This document shows positions 17,349 to 26,347 of a stretch of DNA of 59,961 nt, one piece after another. Made by a program: the position numbers and the translations under genes. The first letter of the stretch is position 1, and the number at the start of each line of letters is the position of its first letter. The stretch comes from Clostridiales bacterium (lineage in GTDB: Bacteria; Bacillota; Clostridia; Oscillospirales; CAG-272). The DNA is taken from positions 64,158-124,118 of the forward strand of contig JAAYQM010000014.1 of NCBI GenBank assembly GCA_012519315.1. The letters are read 5' to 3'. A model generated the notes under the pieces. It saw only the letters and a program-made list of their open reading frames with translations, did no database searches and had not been told where the DNA came from.

Positions 17349-17879
17349 ATGAAATTTCTAGATGATAAATCGCTTATTAATCTTAAAAAAAGAACCCCGG
17401 TGCTATATATCACACGGGCGGCGATAATTGCCGCTATGTATGTGGCCATAACTTACGCGGTGCAGCCCATCGCCTTTTCGGCTATTCAGTTTCGCCTGTC
17501 AGAGGTGTTGACCGTTCTTCCTTTTTTTATGCCGGAGGCTATTCCCGGTCTTTTCGTCGGGTGTGTTGTATCAAATCTGCTTTCCCCCCACTTTGTTCTG
17601 CTTGATATTGTCATCGGCGGAGGGGCAACCCTTGTAGCGGCGTATCTTTCCTATCGTTGCAAAAACAAATGGCTTGTTCCGTTGCCCCCTGTTTTGCTCA
17701 ATGCGGTGGGCGTTGGGTTGGTAATATCAATTTCGGCAACAGATACCCAAAATTTCTGGCTTTTTTATGCATGGAATGCTCTGACTGTTGGAATATCTCA
17801 GGCGGTTGTTTGTTATGGTCTTGGACTTCCCTTTATCATATTGCTTCAAAAAACTCTTTTGTCTAAACGAGTCGGTTAA
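17349..17879 (+). CDS. queT: Queuosine precursor transporter QueT (ECF S component)
   Basis: QueT is the substrate-binding membrane subunit of an ECF importer for preQ0/preQ1-type queuosine precursors. The 176-aa protein has five to six predicted membrane segments. It also has the family stretches AIQFRLSEVLTVLPFF, and PEAIPGLFVGCVVSNLLSP after it. It needs the shared EcfAA'T module, which is not in this window. Its long leader suggests riboswitch control. galU follows 53 bp later. Confidence 0.92.
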   Translation: MKFLDDKSLINLKKRTPVLYITRAAIIAAMYVAITYAVQPIAFSAIQFRLSEVLTVLPFFMPEAIPGLFVGCVVSNLLSPHFVLLDIVIGGGATLVAAYLSYRCKNKWLVPLPPVLLNAVGVGLVISISATDTQNFWLFYAWNALTVGISQAVVCYGLGLPFIILLQKTLLSKRVG

Positions 17880-17932
17880 CAAGAAAAATATTATGTAAAG
17901 GATTACCGCTTTATGTTGCGGCAACAGGTGAA

Positions 17933-18820
17933 ATGAACAATAGAAAGATAACAAAAGCGATTATCCCCGCCGCCGGTCTCGGCACACGAATGCTCCCTAT
18001 CTCTCGCGCGGTACCTAAGGAAATGCTGCCGATTGTTGATTATCCGGCGATTTACCATCTTGTGAAAGAAGCAGTGGACAGCGGAATAAGAGAGATTCTG
18101 ATCATCACAGGACGGGAGAAGAATTCTATAGAGGATTTTTTCGATTATTCTCCCGAATATGACAAAAAGCTTCTTGCAAGCGGTAAGGATGATCAGGTAA
18201 AGGCTCTGCATGATATCTGCGATATGGCGAATGTCTATTTTATCCGGCAGAAGGATGCGAAGGGGCTTGGTCATGCTGTCGGCTGTGCGCGCGCTTTTGT
18301 AGGCGATGAGCCTTTTTTGGTGATGTACGGCGATGATGTTATTTTTTCAGATACCCCTGTTTGTAAGCAGTTGATTAAAACCTATGAAAAATACCGGCGG
18401 ATGGTAGTAGGAGTTAAGCCGGTACCGATGGAGCTTGTTTCGCGCTACAGCTCTCTCAAGGCAGAGCTTATTGAGGGTAGTGAAAATGAGTATTATGTTG
18501 ATGACATGATAGAGAAGCCCGGGCCCGGTCAGGAATTTACAAATCTGTCGATACTTGGACGGGTTTTGCTTGAGCCGGATATTTTTGATATTATTGACGC
18601 TCTTCCGCCGGGGGCAGGCGGAGAGATTCAGCTGACCGATGCCATGCGAGCTGTTGCGCGGGAGCGGGGCATTATTGCCCTTGAGTTTGAGGGTACCCGT
18701 TACGATCTGGGGTCAAAGCTTGGCTTTTTGATGGCTAATGTTGCAAAAGGGGTTGAACATACCGAGGTGGGAGAAGAATTTCGTGCCTTCCTTAAGGAAT
18801 TTGCATCAACTCTGAAATAA
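17933..18820 (+). CDS. galU: UTP-glucose-1-phosphate uridylyltransferase
   Basis: This enzyme makes UDP-glucose for cell-envelope polymers. The 295-aa protein has the nucleotidyltransferase signature AAGLGTRMLPISRAVPKEMLPI, the FLVMYGDDV metal region, and a C-terminal substrate stretch including GTRYDLGSKLGFLMA. Length matches the bacterial GalU family. An AGG-containing site precedes ATG. Confidence 0.96.
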   Translation: MNNRKITKAIIPAAGLGTRMLPISRAVPKEMLPIVDYPAIYHLVKEAVDSGIREILIITGREKNSIEDFFDYSPEYDKKLLASGKDDQVKALHDICDMANVYFIRQKDAKGLGHAVGCARAFVGDEPFLVMYGDDVIFSDTPVCKQLIKTYEKYRRMVVGVKPVPMELVSRYSSLKAELIEGSENEYYVDDMIEKPGPGQEFTNLSILGRVLLEPDIFDIIDALPPGAGGEIQLTDAMRAVARERGIIALEFEGTRYDLGSKLGFLMANVAKGVEHTEVGEEFRAFLKEFASTLK

Positions 18821-18887
18821 AGCTGTTTTAGTCGCAGTTTTTTCAGCTTAGGACGCCTATATGACTATTATTGCGAGAGGATCTTAT

Positions 18888-19376
18888 ATGACAAGAGTTT
18901 CGAAAGAGAACTATTATCTGGATATTGCTCAGACCGTTTCGGAGCGCAGCACCTGTTTGCGCCGGCGCTTCGGCTCTATTATTGTCAATAATGATGTGAT
19001 TGTTTCGACGGGCTACAACGGCGCGCCGAGAGGGCGCAAAAATTGCTGCGATCTCGGTCGGTGTATTCGAGATGAGCTGAATATCCCCCGGGGTGAGCGT
19101 TATGAGCTCTGCCGCTCGGTCCATGCGGAGGCAAATGCCATCATTGCCGCCCCAAGAGAGCAAATGCTCGGTTCAACCATGTATTTGTGCTGTACCGACC
19201 CTGTAACAGGGGCTATTGTCTCCGGTACAAGGAATTGCATGATGTGCAAGCGTTTGATCATAAATGCAGGGATAAAGACGGTTGTCGTTCGTGAGACGAA
19301 GGAGGAATACACCGTTTTAAGCGTCAGCGATTGGATTGAGGATGATGACAGTCTCAGCGGAGTTTTTGGATACTGA
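18888..19376 (+). CDS. dCMP deaminase family protein
   Basis: This is a zinc-dependent deaminase of about 162 aa related to dCMP deaminase and ComEB. It probably feeds dUMP synthesis. The catalytic motif is VHAEANAI, with NCMMC in place of the usual PCxxC. An additional Cys/His cluster, CCDLGRC with CRSVHAE, fits the second structural zinc site of T4-type dCMP deaminase. I chose ATG at 18888 behind GAGAGG because the conserved region begins there. A longer frame from 18861 also has an AGGA site. Confidence 0.9.
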   Translation: MTRVSKENYYLDIAQTVSERSTCLRRRFGSIIVNNDVIVSTGYNGAPRGRKNCCDLGRCIRDELNIPRGERYELCRSVHAEANAIIAAPREQMLGSTMYLCCTDPVTGAIVSGTRNCMMCKRLIINAGIKTVVVRETKEEYTVLSVSDWIEDDDSLSGVFGY

Positions 19377-19411
19377 CGAAATTTAAGCAAAAACGAGGAT
19401 GTTTTCTAAAT

Positions 19412-20050
19412 ATGAAATTTTGGTTTCGGATTAGACATGCTATATTGATAGTAGTGTCAGGCATACTTTGTATGACGCTGTTCTCATGTTCGTCGCTGAT
19501 ATCCCTTTCATATGAAGACGGGGTGCTCATCGATAATAAAAATAATGTGAGCTATACCTATGCATCGATTTCCTTTGAGCCGGTTTCCATAGGTGAAAAA
19601 TATGCCGAATATAAAAAAGCAAATTTGGTTCTCTACACCATCCCCGGTCTATCCCCCACTGAGTGGCTGACCGAAGATTATGACGGAATCGGGCTGGTCT
19701 TTTATTCTACCGATATCACCTTGCCAACCCTTGCCGAGTTTGAGCCGGTAAAGGTGTTGGTTAGTGTGACTGCCGACGTATCGATTCCTTTGGCTGAAAT
19801 TACCGATGCCGAGGTTATATCAGCAATTGTCGACCGGCTTCAAAACGGGGAGAAGGCGATTATGCCCGCTACACATGAGTATAGCTATACGCTGAAATTT
19901 GTCTCGGAAAAATATCCGTCCATCTATTACACCGTGCGCTATTTGGATTGCGGAGATAACCGCCTTTATCTTTTTGATCAGGGGGAGAAGAAATCGGTAT
20001 ATGCCGATGGTTTGCTTGAGGATTATTTTCAGGACGATGCTCTTGAATAG
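19412..20050 (+). CDS. Uncharacterised lipoprotein
   Basis: The 212-aa protein begins with a basic n-region, a hydrophobic stretch (about 10-24) and the lipobox LFSC, so it is probably anchored to the outer face of the membrane. The mature part is mixed alpha/beta with many Tyr and Asp residues. I recognise no family. It lies between the dCMP deaminase and the phosphatase genes in the same direction, with short gaps, so it may be part of a longer transcript. Confidence 0.8.
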   Translation: MKFWFRIRHAILIVVSGILCMTLFSCSSLISLSYEDGVLIDNKNNVSYTYASISFEPVSIGEKYAEYKKANLVLYTIPGLSPTEWLTEDYDGIGLVFYSTDITLPTLAEFEPVKVLVSVTADVSIPLAEITDAEVISAIVDRLQNGEKAIMPATHEYSYTLKFVSEKYPSIYYTVRYLDCGDNRLYLFDQGEKKSVYADGLLEDYFQDDALE

Positions 20051-20105
20051 CTCGGACAATTTCAGACAATCTTAATGAATAAAGGTTTTAAAAAGGTAGT
20101 CGACT

Positions 20106-20633
20106 ATGAAAAAATGTGATGTTGTCGAAAAGGAGCTGCTGGATTCGTTGGACATCCCGGAGATGTCGACGGTCTGCTTTGTCTGTACGGGCAATACCTG
20201 TCGCTCCCCGATGGCTGCCGCCCTTTTCAACCATCTTGCAAAGGGTAAGCAAATGCGTGCTATCTCCGCCGGCATTTATGCGATACCCGGTTCTGCTATT
20301 GCAGACAATGCCGTAGAGGCTCTAAAAAGAGCGGGAGTAGTTGAGACGCCTGACAATCGATACACCGCACATGTCGCACAAAATATTACCGCTGAAATGA
20401 TAAAGATCGCTGACCGAGTGATATGTATGACGGCTGACCATGCGCTTAATCTTATTGGCGTCTTTCCTCAATATGTTGGGAAAATATCCACCTTCCGCAA
20501 GGATCTTGCCGATCCGTACGGTGGAGATCTTGAGCTTTATCAGAAATGTCTGAGACAGATCAAGGAGGAAATACAAAGCGCCTTTCCTGCCCTGTACCGA
20601 GAGAACAAAGAGGACAGTATCGACGATGATTAG
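20106..20633 (+). CDS. Low-molecular-weight phosphatase, YwlE-like
   Basis: This 175-aa phosphatase has the P-loop VCTGNTCRSPMA (Cys-x5-Arg nucleophile loop) and the general acid in DPYGGD. Thr in the CTGNT position is the residue that gives B. subtilis YwlE its phospho-arginine selectivity (Ile in tyrosine phosphatases), so protein-arginine phosphatase is the more specific guess. An N-terminal extension of about 20 residues precedes the fold. It overlaps rimI by 8 bp. A mcsB kinase is not in the window. Confidence 0.88.
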   Translation: MKKCDVVEKELLDSLDIPEMSTVCFVCTGNTCRSPMAAALFNHLAKGKQMRAISAGIYAIPGSAIADNAVEALKRAGVVETPDNRYTAHVAQNITAEMIKIADRVICMTADHALNLIGVFPQYVGKISTFRKDLADPYGGDLELYQKCLRQIKEEIQSAFPALYRENKEDSIDDD

Positions 20634-21075
20634 CATTGACAGTGCCGGCATCTCGGATATCCCCGATATTTGTGTTATAGAACAAGCTTGTTTTTCCCGC
20701 CCGTGGAGTGAAAAAAGTATCTGTGAGCTTCTTGGAAACGAAAATTCTCTGGTTATCGTTGCTCGAGGCGGTGCGGGATGTGTGGGCTATATCGGCGCAC
20801 GTGTGATTGATGATGAATGCGAGATTATGAATATCGGTGTTTTACCGGCCTGGCGCAGGCAGGGTGTAGCATCGGCGCTTTTAGCCCGATTAATATCGGA
20901 AGCAACCCTCCGCCGTGCGCTTTTCCTTTCCCTTGAGGTTCGTGCTTCGAATAAAGAGGCTCTTGCGTTATATGGCAAGTTCGGCTTTAGGACAGCGGGA
21001 CGGCGTAAAAACTATTACAGTGCTCCGGTTGAGGACGCGGTCATTCTAAGGGTGGAGATCCGCCCTGTATTATAA
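20626..21075 (+). CDS. rimI: Ribosomal-protein-alanine N-acetyltransferase
   Basis: This 149-aa GNAT acetyltransferase has RRQGVASALLARL as the acetyl-CoA loop and LEVRASNKEALALYGKFGF, the RimI signature. RimI acetylates the N-terminus of S18 and often sits with the t6A synthesis genes, as here directly before tsaD (16 bp). It overlaps the upstream phosphatase, so translation is probably coupled. Confidence 0.93.
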   Translation: MISIDSAGISDIPDICVIEQACFSRPWSEKSICELLGNENSLVIVARGGAGCVGYIGARVIDDECEIMNIGVLPAWRRQGVASALLARLISEATLRRALFLSLEVRASNKEALALYGKFGFRTAGRRKNYYSAPVEDAVILRVEIRPVL

Positions 21076-21091
21076 TAGCAAAGGGGAATCC

Positions 21092-22096
21092 ATGCTTATA
21101 CTCGGAATTGAAAGCTCTTGTGACGAGACGTCGGCCGCTGTTGTGAGAATTGACGGCAAAGAGCGTGTTGTTTTATCTAATATTATTGCTTCTCAAATAG
21201 ATACCCACAGGCTTTATGGTGGTGTTGTTCCTGAGATTGCGAGTCGCGCACATATCGAGGCGATATCGAGCATTACCGCCCGTGCCCTTGAGGAAGCGGA
21301 GTTGAACCTTTCGGACATTGAGCTTATCGGTGTAACGGCAGCTCCCGGACTGATCGGCGCCCTGCTGGTGGGGGTAAATTTTGCAAAATCTCTTGCCTAT
21401 GCTAACAATATTCCTCTTGTGGGCATTAATCATATCAGAGCACATGTGGCGGCGGCCTATCTTGCTTATCCGGATTTGGAGCCGCCGGCGCTTGCTTTGG
21501 TGGTTTCGGGCGGACATAGCGCCATTTATGATATAAAAACACCGGTTGATTTTACTGAAATTGGCTCTACCAGAGATGATGCGGTGGGTGAAGCCTTTGA
21601 TAAGGTGGGGCGCTTGCTTGGGCTGCCCTATCCGGCCGGCGCCGCATTTGACCGGCTTGCTAATGAAGGTGACGAGACGGCGGTATCCCTTCCGTCCCCT
21701 GCCATTGGTGGTCAAAATCTTGATTTTTCCTTTTCTGGTCTGAAAACAGCGGCCGTTAATTATTTGCATACCTGTGAGCAGAGGGGCATTGTTCCTGATC
21801 GGGGGGATTTGGCCGCCTCCTTTACAAAATCAGTGGTCGAGGCTTTTGCACAAAAGCTGGAAGGAGCCCTTCGACTGACCGGTCACAAAAGATTGATTGT
21901 AGCCGGAGGTGTGGCGGCAAATTCACATTTAAGGCGCAGGCTTTATACTCTCTGCGAGTTGATGCAGGTAAAACTCTATATTCCCCCCCTTTCATTGTGC
22001 GGGGACAACGCCGCTATGGTTGCGGCTCAGGCTTATTATGAATATTTGTCCGGGAAACGTGACGGTACCGATTTGAATGCCAGCGCTACCGTTTAA
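21092..22096 (+). CDS. tsaD: tRNA N6-threonylcarbamoyladenosine transferase TsaD
   Basis: TsaD transfers the threonylcarbamoyl group to A37 of ANN-decoding tRNAs. The 334-aa ASKHA-fold protein begins LILGIESSCDETSAAVV. It has metal-binding His residues in NHIRAHVAAAYL, and VVSGGHSAIYD, VAGGVAANSHLR and CGDNAAM. Length is typical. TsaB and TsaE are not in the window. Confidence 0.97.
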   Translation: MLILGIESSCDETSAAVVRIDGKERVVLSNIIASQIDTHRLYGGVVPEIASRAHIEAISSITARALEEAELNLSDIELIGVTAAPGLIGALLVGVNFAKSLAYANNIPLVGINHIRAHVAAAYLAYPDLEPPALALVVSGGHSAIYDIKTPVDFTEIGSTRDDAVGEAFDKVGRLLGLPYPAGAAFDRLANEGDETAVSLPSPAIGGQNLDFSFSGLKTAAVNYLHTCEQRGIVPDRGDLAASFTKSVVEAFAQKLEGALRLTGHKRLIVAGGVAANSHLRRRLYTLCELMQVKLYIPPLSLCGDNAAMVAAQAYYEYLSGKRDGTDLNASATV

Positions 22097-22121
22097 TTCA
22101 TTTTTATCTTAATATATTTCC

Positions 22122-22158
22122 CCACCGAGTTTTCCACAGGTTGGGGAAAAGTCGGTGG
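22122..22158. terminator. Imperfect dyad after tsaD, possible terminator
   Basis: CCACCGA-G-TTTTCC (22122-22135) faces GGGGAAAA-G-TCGGTGG (22143-22158), a stem of about 14 bp with one mismatch. No T-run follows, so it is a weak terminator or a protein-binding dyad. The left arm overlaps TTTTCCACA, a near-match to the DnaA box. Confidence 0.5.
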
Positions 22159-22281
22159 AGTAAATGCCGCTTACGCAACAAAAACCTTAAAAATCCTTAT
22201 AAATGCTTGAATAATTGTGGATAACTCTGTTAGTATTGTTGAATAGTATTGCTAAGAACAAGAAAAACAAGCTGTGGATAA
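22130..22281. promoter_or_regulatory. DnaA-box cluster upstream of icd-rex-dnaD-dnaC
   Basis: Two perfect complements of TTATCCACA lie at 22216-22224 and 22273-22281, and a near-match TTTTCCACA at 22130-22138. All three are in a 248-bp gap. No dnaA, dnaN or long AT-rich unwinding region is present, so operator use by DnaA is more likely than an origin. Confidence 0.7.
22207..22236 (+). promoter_or_regulatory. Candidate icd promoter with an embedded DnaA box
   Basis: TTGAAT (22207-22212) and TAGTAT (22231-22236) are 18 bases apart, and TGTGGATAA lies in the spacer. The hexamers are only moderate matches, so the promoter itself is tentative. Confidence 0.45.
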
Positions 22282-22344
22282 TCGCAATTACGAAACAAGC
22301 ATTATGGAAATAAATAGAATTCGTGCAAGGAGAGGTGTAGAAAA

Positions 22345-23520
22345 ATGTCAAATAATTACGAAAAGAACATCAAAGAGGCTTCCGCAAAATTTGAAAAAAT
22401 ATTGAGGGAGCAGCTTGATAGAGTTGAGAGAATAAATGCAGCCAGTGAGCCGATTGATTTTTCTAAGTTGGATAAGGTTGTTATCGGTGTTTGCGGCGGA
22501 GACGGCATAGGACCGGTTATTACAAAAAGCGCCAGACACGCGATAGAGGTGTTGCTAGCCGACGAGATCAAGGCAGGCAAGGTTGAACTGAGAACTATTG
22601 ATGGTCTCACTATTGAAAACAGGGCTGCTCATAATAAAGCGATTCCCGACGATGTTCTTGCAGAGCTTAAGGCCTGTCATGTTATTCTTAAGGGGCCGAC
22701 AACCACGCCTCGCGCTGGCGATCCTTGGCCGAATATTGAGAGTGCCAATGTCGCCATGCGCAAGGAGCTTGATTTGTTTGCCAACGTGCGTCCGGTAAAG
22801 GTTCCGGATCAGGGAATTGACTGGACCTTCTTCAGAGAGAATACCGAGGGCAGTTATGCTGTCGGTAGTCAGGGAATACATGTCACCGACGACCTTGCTG
22901 TCGATTTCTGCATTACCACAACGGAGGGAACCTCCCGTATTGCCCGATTAGCTTACGAATATGCCCGCAAGAATAAGAAGGATCGTGTTTCGATTGTCAC
23001 AAAAGCCAATGTTATCAAAACAACTGACGGCAAATTCTTGCGTATCTGCGAGGAAATTGGTAAAGAGTATCCTGAAATTCAGACTGATGAATGGTATATT
23101 GATATCATGACTGCAAAATTGGTGGATGAGAAACGCCGCCGTGATTTTAAGGTATTCATTCTCCCGAACCTATACGGGGATATTATTACCGATGAGGCGG
23201 CAGAATTTCAGGGCGGCGTCGGCACAGCCGGTTCGGCCAATATAGGCAAGCGTTATGCCATGTTTGAGGCTATTCACGGCTCTGCTCCCCGTATGGTGAG
23301 GGAGGGGCGGGATATCTATGCCGATCCTTGCTCAATGTTGCGGGCGGCAGTTCTTCTCCTCTCTCATATTGGACGTCAGGAGGCTGCGGCAAAGCTGGAG
23401 GCGGCTCTTGACCATTGTATGTTTGTCGAAAGGAAGTATACGATTACCGGGCGGGATACAGGTGCTACCTGCGAGCGCTTTACAGAATATGTCATTGATA
23501 CGATGATGGCTCAAAATTAA
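22345..23520 (+). CDS. icd: Isocitrate/isopropylmalate-type dehydrogenase, probable isocitrate dehydrogenase
   Basis: This beta-decarboxylating dehydrogenase of 391 aa probably converts isocitrate to 2-oxoglutarate. Conserved stretches are GVCGGDGIGPVI, FRENTEGSYAVGSQG (substrate and Tyr region), IVTKANVIKTTDGKFL with the catalytic Lys, and NLYGDIITDEAAEFQGGVG with the metal Asp. GSANIG and HGSAPRM are at the cofactor end. A GGAGAGG site precedes ATG. Aconitase is in the same window at 30-33 kb, supporting isocitrate as substrate. Cofactor preference cannot be settled by eye. rex follows in the same direction. Confidence 0.93.
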   Translation: MSNNYEKNIKEASAKFEKILREQLDRVERINAASEPIDFSKLDKVVIGVCGGDGIGPVITKSARHAIEVLLADEIKAGKVELRTIDGLTIENRAAHNKAIPDDVLAELKACHVILKGPTTTPRAGDPWPNIESANVAMRKELDLFANVRPVKVPDQGIDWTFFRENTEGSYAVGSQGIHVTDDLAVDFCITTTEGTSRIARLAYEYARKNKKDRVSIVTKANVIKTTDGKFLRICEEIGKEYPEIQTDEWYIDIMTAKLVDEKRRRDFKVFILPNLYGDIITDEAAEFQGGVGTAGSANIGKRYAMFEAIHGSAPRMVREGRDIYADPCSMLRAAVLLLSHIGRQEAAAKLEAALDHCMFVERKYTITGRDTGATCERFTEYVIDTMMAQN

Positions 23521-23579
23521 AAAAAGATTGTTTATGATAAATATTTAGGAGATATTCTCCGTGAAAGGCAGTGATTTGT

Positions 23580-24317
23580 ATGAGGAAAAAAGGAAAATCT
23601 CGGGAGAAGCAGGCAAATGTTGAGGCGTCTCTGAGGGTATCCCCGGCGGTTATTAATAGATTGCCGCGATATTTCAGATATTTACGTGAGCTTATCAGAA
23701 TCGGACGTTTGCGTATCAGCTCAAGTGAGCTGTCTGAGCTAATGAATGTCACTGCCTCACAAATTCGTCAGGATTTAAATTGCTTTGGCGGATTTGGACA
23801 GCAGGGATATGGATATAATGTTAAATATTTATATGGCAAGATCAGCGAAATTCTCGGTGTTACGCAGAATTATAAGGCTATAATTGTCGGAACAGGAAAT
23901 CTCGGACGTGCGCTGGCTACCAATGCTATGTTTGAGAATAGGGGAGTAACATTGACCGCTCTTTTCGATATTGATCCGACTATTGTAGGCAAGCGGATCG
24001 GTAAATTTGAGGTTGAGCATATCGACAAGCTTGATGAATATTGTACGCAGAATCAGGTTGATATTGCTGTGATAACCGTTCCTCGGGATTCTGCCAAGGA
24101 AACAGCCGAACAATTGGCACGGCTTGGGGTAAAGGGTTTGTGGAATTTTACTAATATAGAATTTGATTTGTCGGGCACAAGAACCAAGGTGCAGAATGTT
24201 CATCTCGGCGACTCTTTAATGACGCTTTGTTATAACATTTGCGCCGAGGATAACAGGATTGCCGCCGAACAGCGAATGCAGAGTGCCGACAATCAATCGG
24301 AGCAGTATGAAGATTAA
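23580..24317 (+). CDS. rex: Redox-sensing transcriptional repressor Rex
   Basis: Rex senses the NADH/NAD+ ratio and represses fermentation genes. The 245-aa protein has an N-terminal winged helix (about 10-80, with INRLPRYFRYLREL and ASQIRQDLNCFG) and a Rossmann domain with the IIVGTGNLGRAL loop (about 95-210). ATG at 23580 is placed 11 bases after GAAAGG. An upstream GTG at 23571 is too close to the site. It overlaps dnaD by 11 bp, tying redox control and replication genes into one transcript. Confidence 0.96.
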   Translation: MRKKGKSREKQANVEASLRVSPAVINRLPRYFRYLRELIRIGRLRISSSELSELMNVTASQIRQDLNCFGGFGQQGYGYNVKYLYGKISEILGVTQNYKAIIVGTGNLGRALATNAMFENRGVTLTALFDIDPTIVGKRIGKFEVEHIDKLDEYCTQNQVDIAVITVPRDSAKETAEQLARLGVKGLWNFTNIEFDLSGTRTKVQNVHLGDSLMTLCYNICAEDNRIAAEQRMQSADNQSEQYED

Positions 24318-25299
24318 CTTTCTTTACGGGAAACGGGTTTTTGTTTTGCCGGCAACCGGAATGCTTGAAAAGATCAAAGAGGCCTCTGCCGACGATCTTC
24401 GTGTCCTTATTGCCCTTTCTGCCCTTGATAATTCTTCAGGGGAATTTAATCTTGCAGAGATGGCGGAGTTTATTGGCTGCTCCGCTTCGGTCATAGAGGC
24501 CTCTCTGCACTTTTGGCGGGGGGCGGGAATTATCGAATTTGACGCTCCTTTGCAAAAGGAGGCTACGGAGGCTGCGGCAAGGAAAACCGATGCAGACGAT
24601 GAAAGGAAAGCAGGTTCCACAACCCTGATTCGCCCGGAGAATCGTATGCCCGATTATACGTCTGAGCAGATTGTCGAGCTTCTTGACAGCAATGAGGAGC
24701 TATCTGCTTTAATAGATGAATGCAACCGGGTTTTCGGCAAAATTCTAAATACGGCGGAGATTACCACGATTCTTGGCTTACGGGATTATCTCAACCTTGA
24801 AAGTGCCTATATACTGATTTTGGTTGCCCATTGTGTTAAATTGGGCAAAAAATCGGTTAAGTATGTTGAGAAAATGGCATTCACCCTATGCGAAAATGAA
24901 ATAGATACCCCGGCCGCGCTTGAGGAATATTTAAAGAAGGTTGAGAGTGCGAACGCTGTGGAAGGAAAGCTGCGCAAGCTGTTTGGGATGAAATCCCGTG
25001 CCTTGACTCAAAAGGAAAAGACGAGCTTTCTCAGGTGGTGCGGAGAGTGGGGCTATGATTTGCCGATTATTGAGCGTGCTTATGAAATTACTATAAATAG
25101 CATTAATGAGCCGTCGGTACCCTATACCAACAAGATTCTTGAGACATGGTATAAAGCCGGTTATAAAACCCTTGAGGATGTTGAGGCAGCCCTTACCGAA
25201 AGCAATGCTAAAAAATCTGCCGAAGCACAAAAAAGCGGCAGCTTTGACACTGACGACTTTTTTGAGCTGGCCTTGCGACGCAGCTATTCGGACAAATAG
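24307..25299 (+). CDS. DnaD/DnaB_2-domain replication protein
   Basis: The 330-aa protein has an N-terminal winged-helix region (about 15-80) and a C-terminal DnaB_2/DnaD domain (about 225-310, with EKTSFLRWCGEWGYDLPIIERA region and the terminal YTNKILETWYKAG motif). In Bacillus such proteins help load the replicative helicase at origin or restart sites. ATG at 24307 lies behind CGGAG and overlaps the rex stop, giving coupled translation. A longer frame from 24259 would run through rex. dnaC follows. Confidence 0.9.
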   Translation: MKINFLYGKRVFVLPATGMLEKIKEASADDLRVLIALSALDNSSGEFNLAEMAEFIGCSASVIEASLHFWRGAGIIEFDAPLQKEATEAAARKTDADDERKAGSTTLIRPENRMPDYTSEQIVELLDSNEELSALIDECNRVFGKILNTAEITTILGLRDYLNLESAYILILVAHCVKLGKKSVKYVEKMAFTLCENEIDTPAALEEYLKKVESANAVEGKLRKLFGMKSRALTQKEKTSFLRWCGEWGYDLPIIERAYEITINSINEPSVPYTNKILETWYKAGYKTLEDVEAALTESNAKKSAEAQKSGSFDTDDFFELALRRSYSDK

Positions 25300-25345
25300 T
25301 TCCTTTACATAGTTCGGAAAAAACAAATATAAGGAGCATCGCGCA

Positions 25346-26323
25346 GTGGGATATAACAAAGATAATTATCGTCGTATACGCGATGAATATGTTAATAAGG
25401 CTGCCCTTGCCCGTTCAAGGGCGGAGGAAAGAAAAAATGAGCTGCATATACGGTTTCCTGAGCTTCGTGAGATCGATGATGCCCTTGCTCAAACGGGGAT
25501 CCGCATTATGAAAGCGGCGGTCGAGGGAAAGAAAGGGCTGGAGGACCGTATTGCCGCTCTTCGCCGAGAGGTCGAGGCTTTGCGTGGGGCACGCGATGAT
25601 TTTTTGAGGATGCAGGGCTATCCTGAGGATTATACCGATATCCAATATGAATGTAAAAAATGTTGTGATACCGGATTTTTGGAAAAGGGTATGTGTACCT
25701 GCATGAAAAGGGCGCTAATCCTTGCCGGTTACGAAAGCTCCGGAATTTCGACACTGATGCAGAAACAATCCTTTGAAAATTTTAATCTTGATTATTATAG
25801 CAAAAATGATAAATATCATGCCAACATGAAGTTTATCCTGAAGACGGTGCGTCAATATGCAAAAGACTTTACAACCGATAAAGCCCGTAATATGCTTTTT
25901 TTGGGACCCACCGGGCTTGGGAAAACCCATCTTTCCACTTCACTTGCCAAGGTGATTATTGACCGGGGATATGATGTTGTGTATGAAAGCGCACAAAATA
26001 TTTTCTCCGACTTTGAGTATGATCGTTTTAAGAGCGGGTATTCAGAGGATCGTTCAGGCGGGCGTGCAAGCAAATATCTGGAGTGCGACCTCTTGATAAT
26101 TGACGATCTAGGCACTGAGCTTTCTAATCAGTTTACTATTTCCTGCCTATATAATATTATCAATACTCGTATTAATCGTGAGCAATCCACGATTATTAGC
26201 TCCAATATGACCCAAAATGATCTGCGAGAGCGGTATGCAGATCGCATAACCAGCCGGTTGTTAGGGGAATTTAAGGTTTTATTCTTTATGGGTGAGGATA
26301 TTCGTGCGCAAAAATTACGATGA
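25346..26323 (+). CDS. DnaC/DnaI-type helicase loader ATPase
   Basis: This AAA+ ATPase (325 aa) loads the DnaB-type helicase. A coiled-coil N-terminus is followed by a four-Cys zinc element (CKKCCDTGFLEKGMCTC, about 108-124). Then come Walker A GPTGLGKTHLS (about 193) and Walker B LLIIDDLG. GTG at 25346 is well placed behind AAGGAGC. Together with dnaD this is the standard Firmicutes helicase-loading pair, here downstream of icd and rex. A strong terminator follows. Confidence 0.94.
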   Translation: MGYNKDNYRRIRDEYVNKAALARSRAEERKNELHIRFPELREIDDALAQTGIRIMKAAVEGKKGLEDRIAALRREVEALRGARDDFLRMQGYPEDYTDIQYECKKCCDTGFLEKGMCTCMKRALILAGYESSGISTLMQKQSFENFNLDYYSKNDKYHANMKFILKTVRQYAKDFTTDKARNMLFLGPTGLGKTHLSTSLAKVIIDRGYDVVYESAQNIFSDFEYDRFKSGYSEDRSGGRASKYLECDLLIIDDLGTELSNQFTISCLYNIINTRINREQSTIISSNMTQNDLRERYADRITSRLLGEFKVLFFMGEDIRAQKLR

Positions 26324-26347
26324 ATCACTAAAAAGCAATGGCAACGC

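Noticed and set aside
22236..22265. TTGTT...AACAA inverted repeat near the icd promoter as a Rex operator
   Set aside because: Spacing between half-sites is far longer than the Rex consensus TTGTTAA-N4-TTAACAA.
22097..22344. Possible replication origin because of clustered DnaA boxes
   Set aside because: Only two perfect boxes and one near-match, no dnaA-dnaN or gidA/rnpA neighbours and no long AT-rich unwinding repeat. A regulatory role is simpler.
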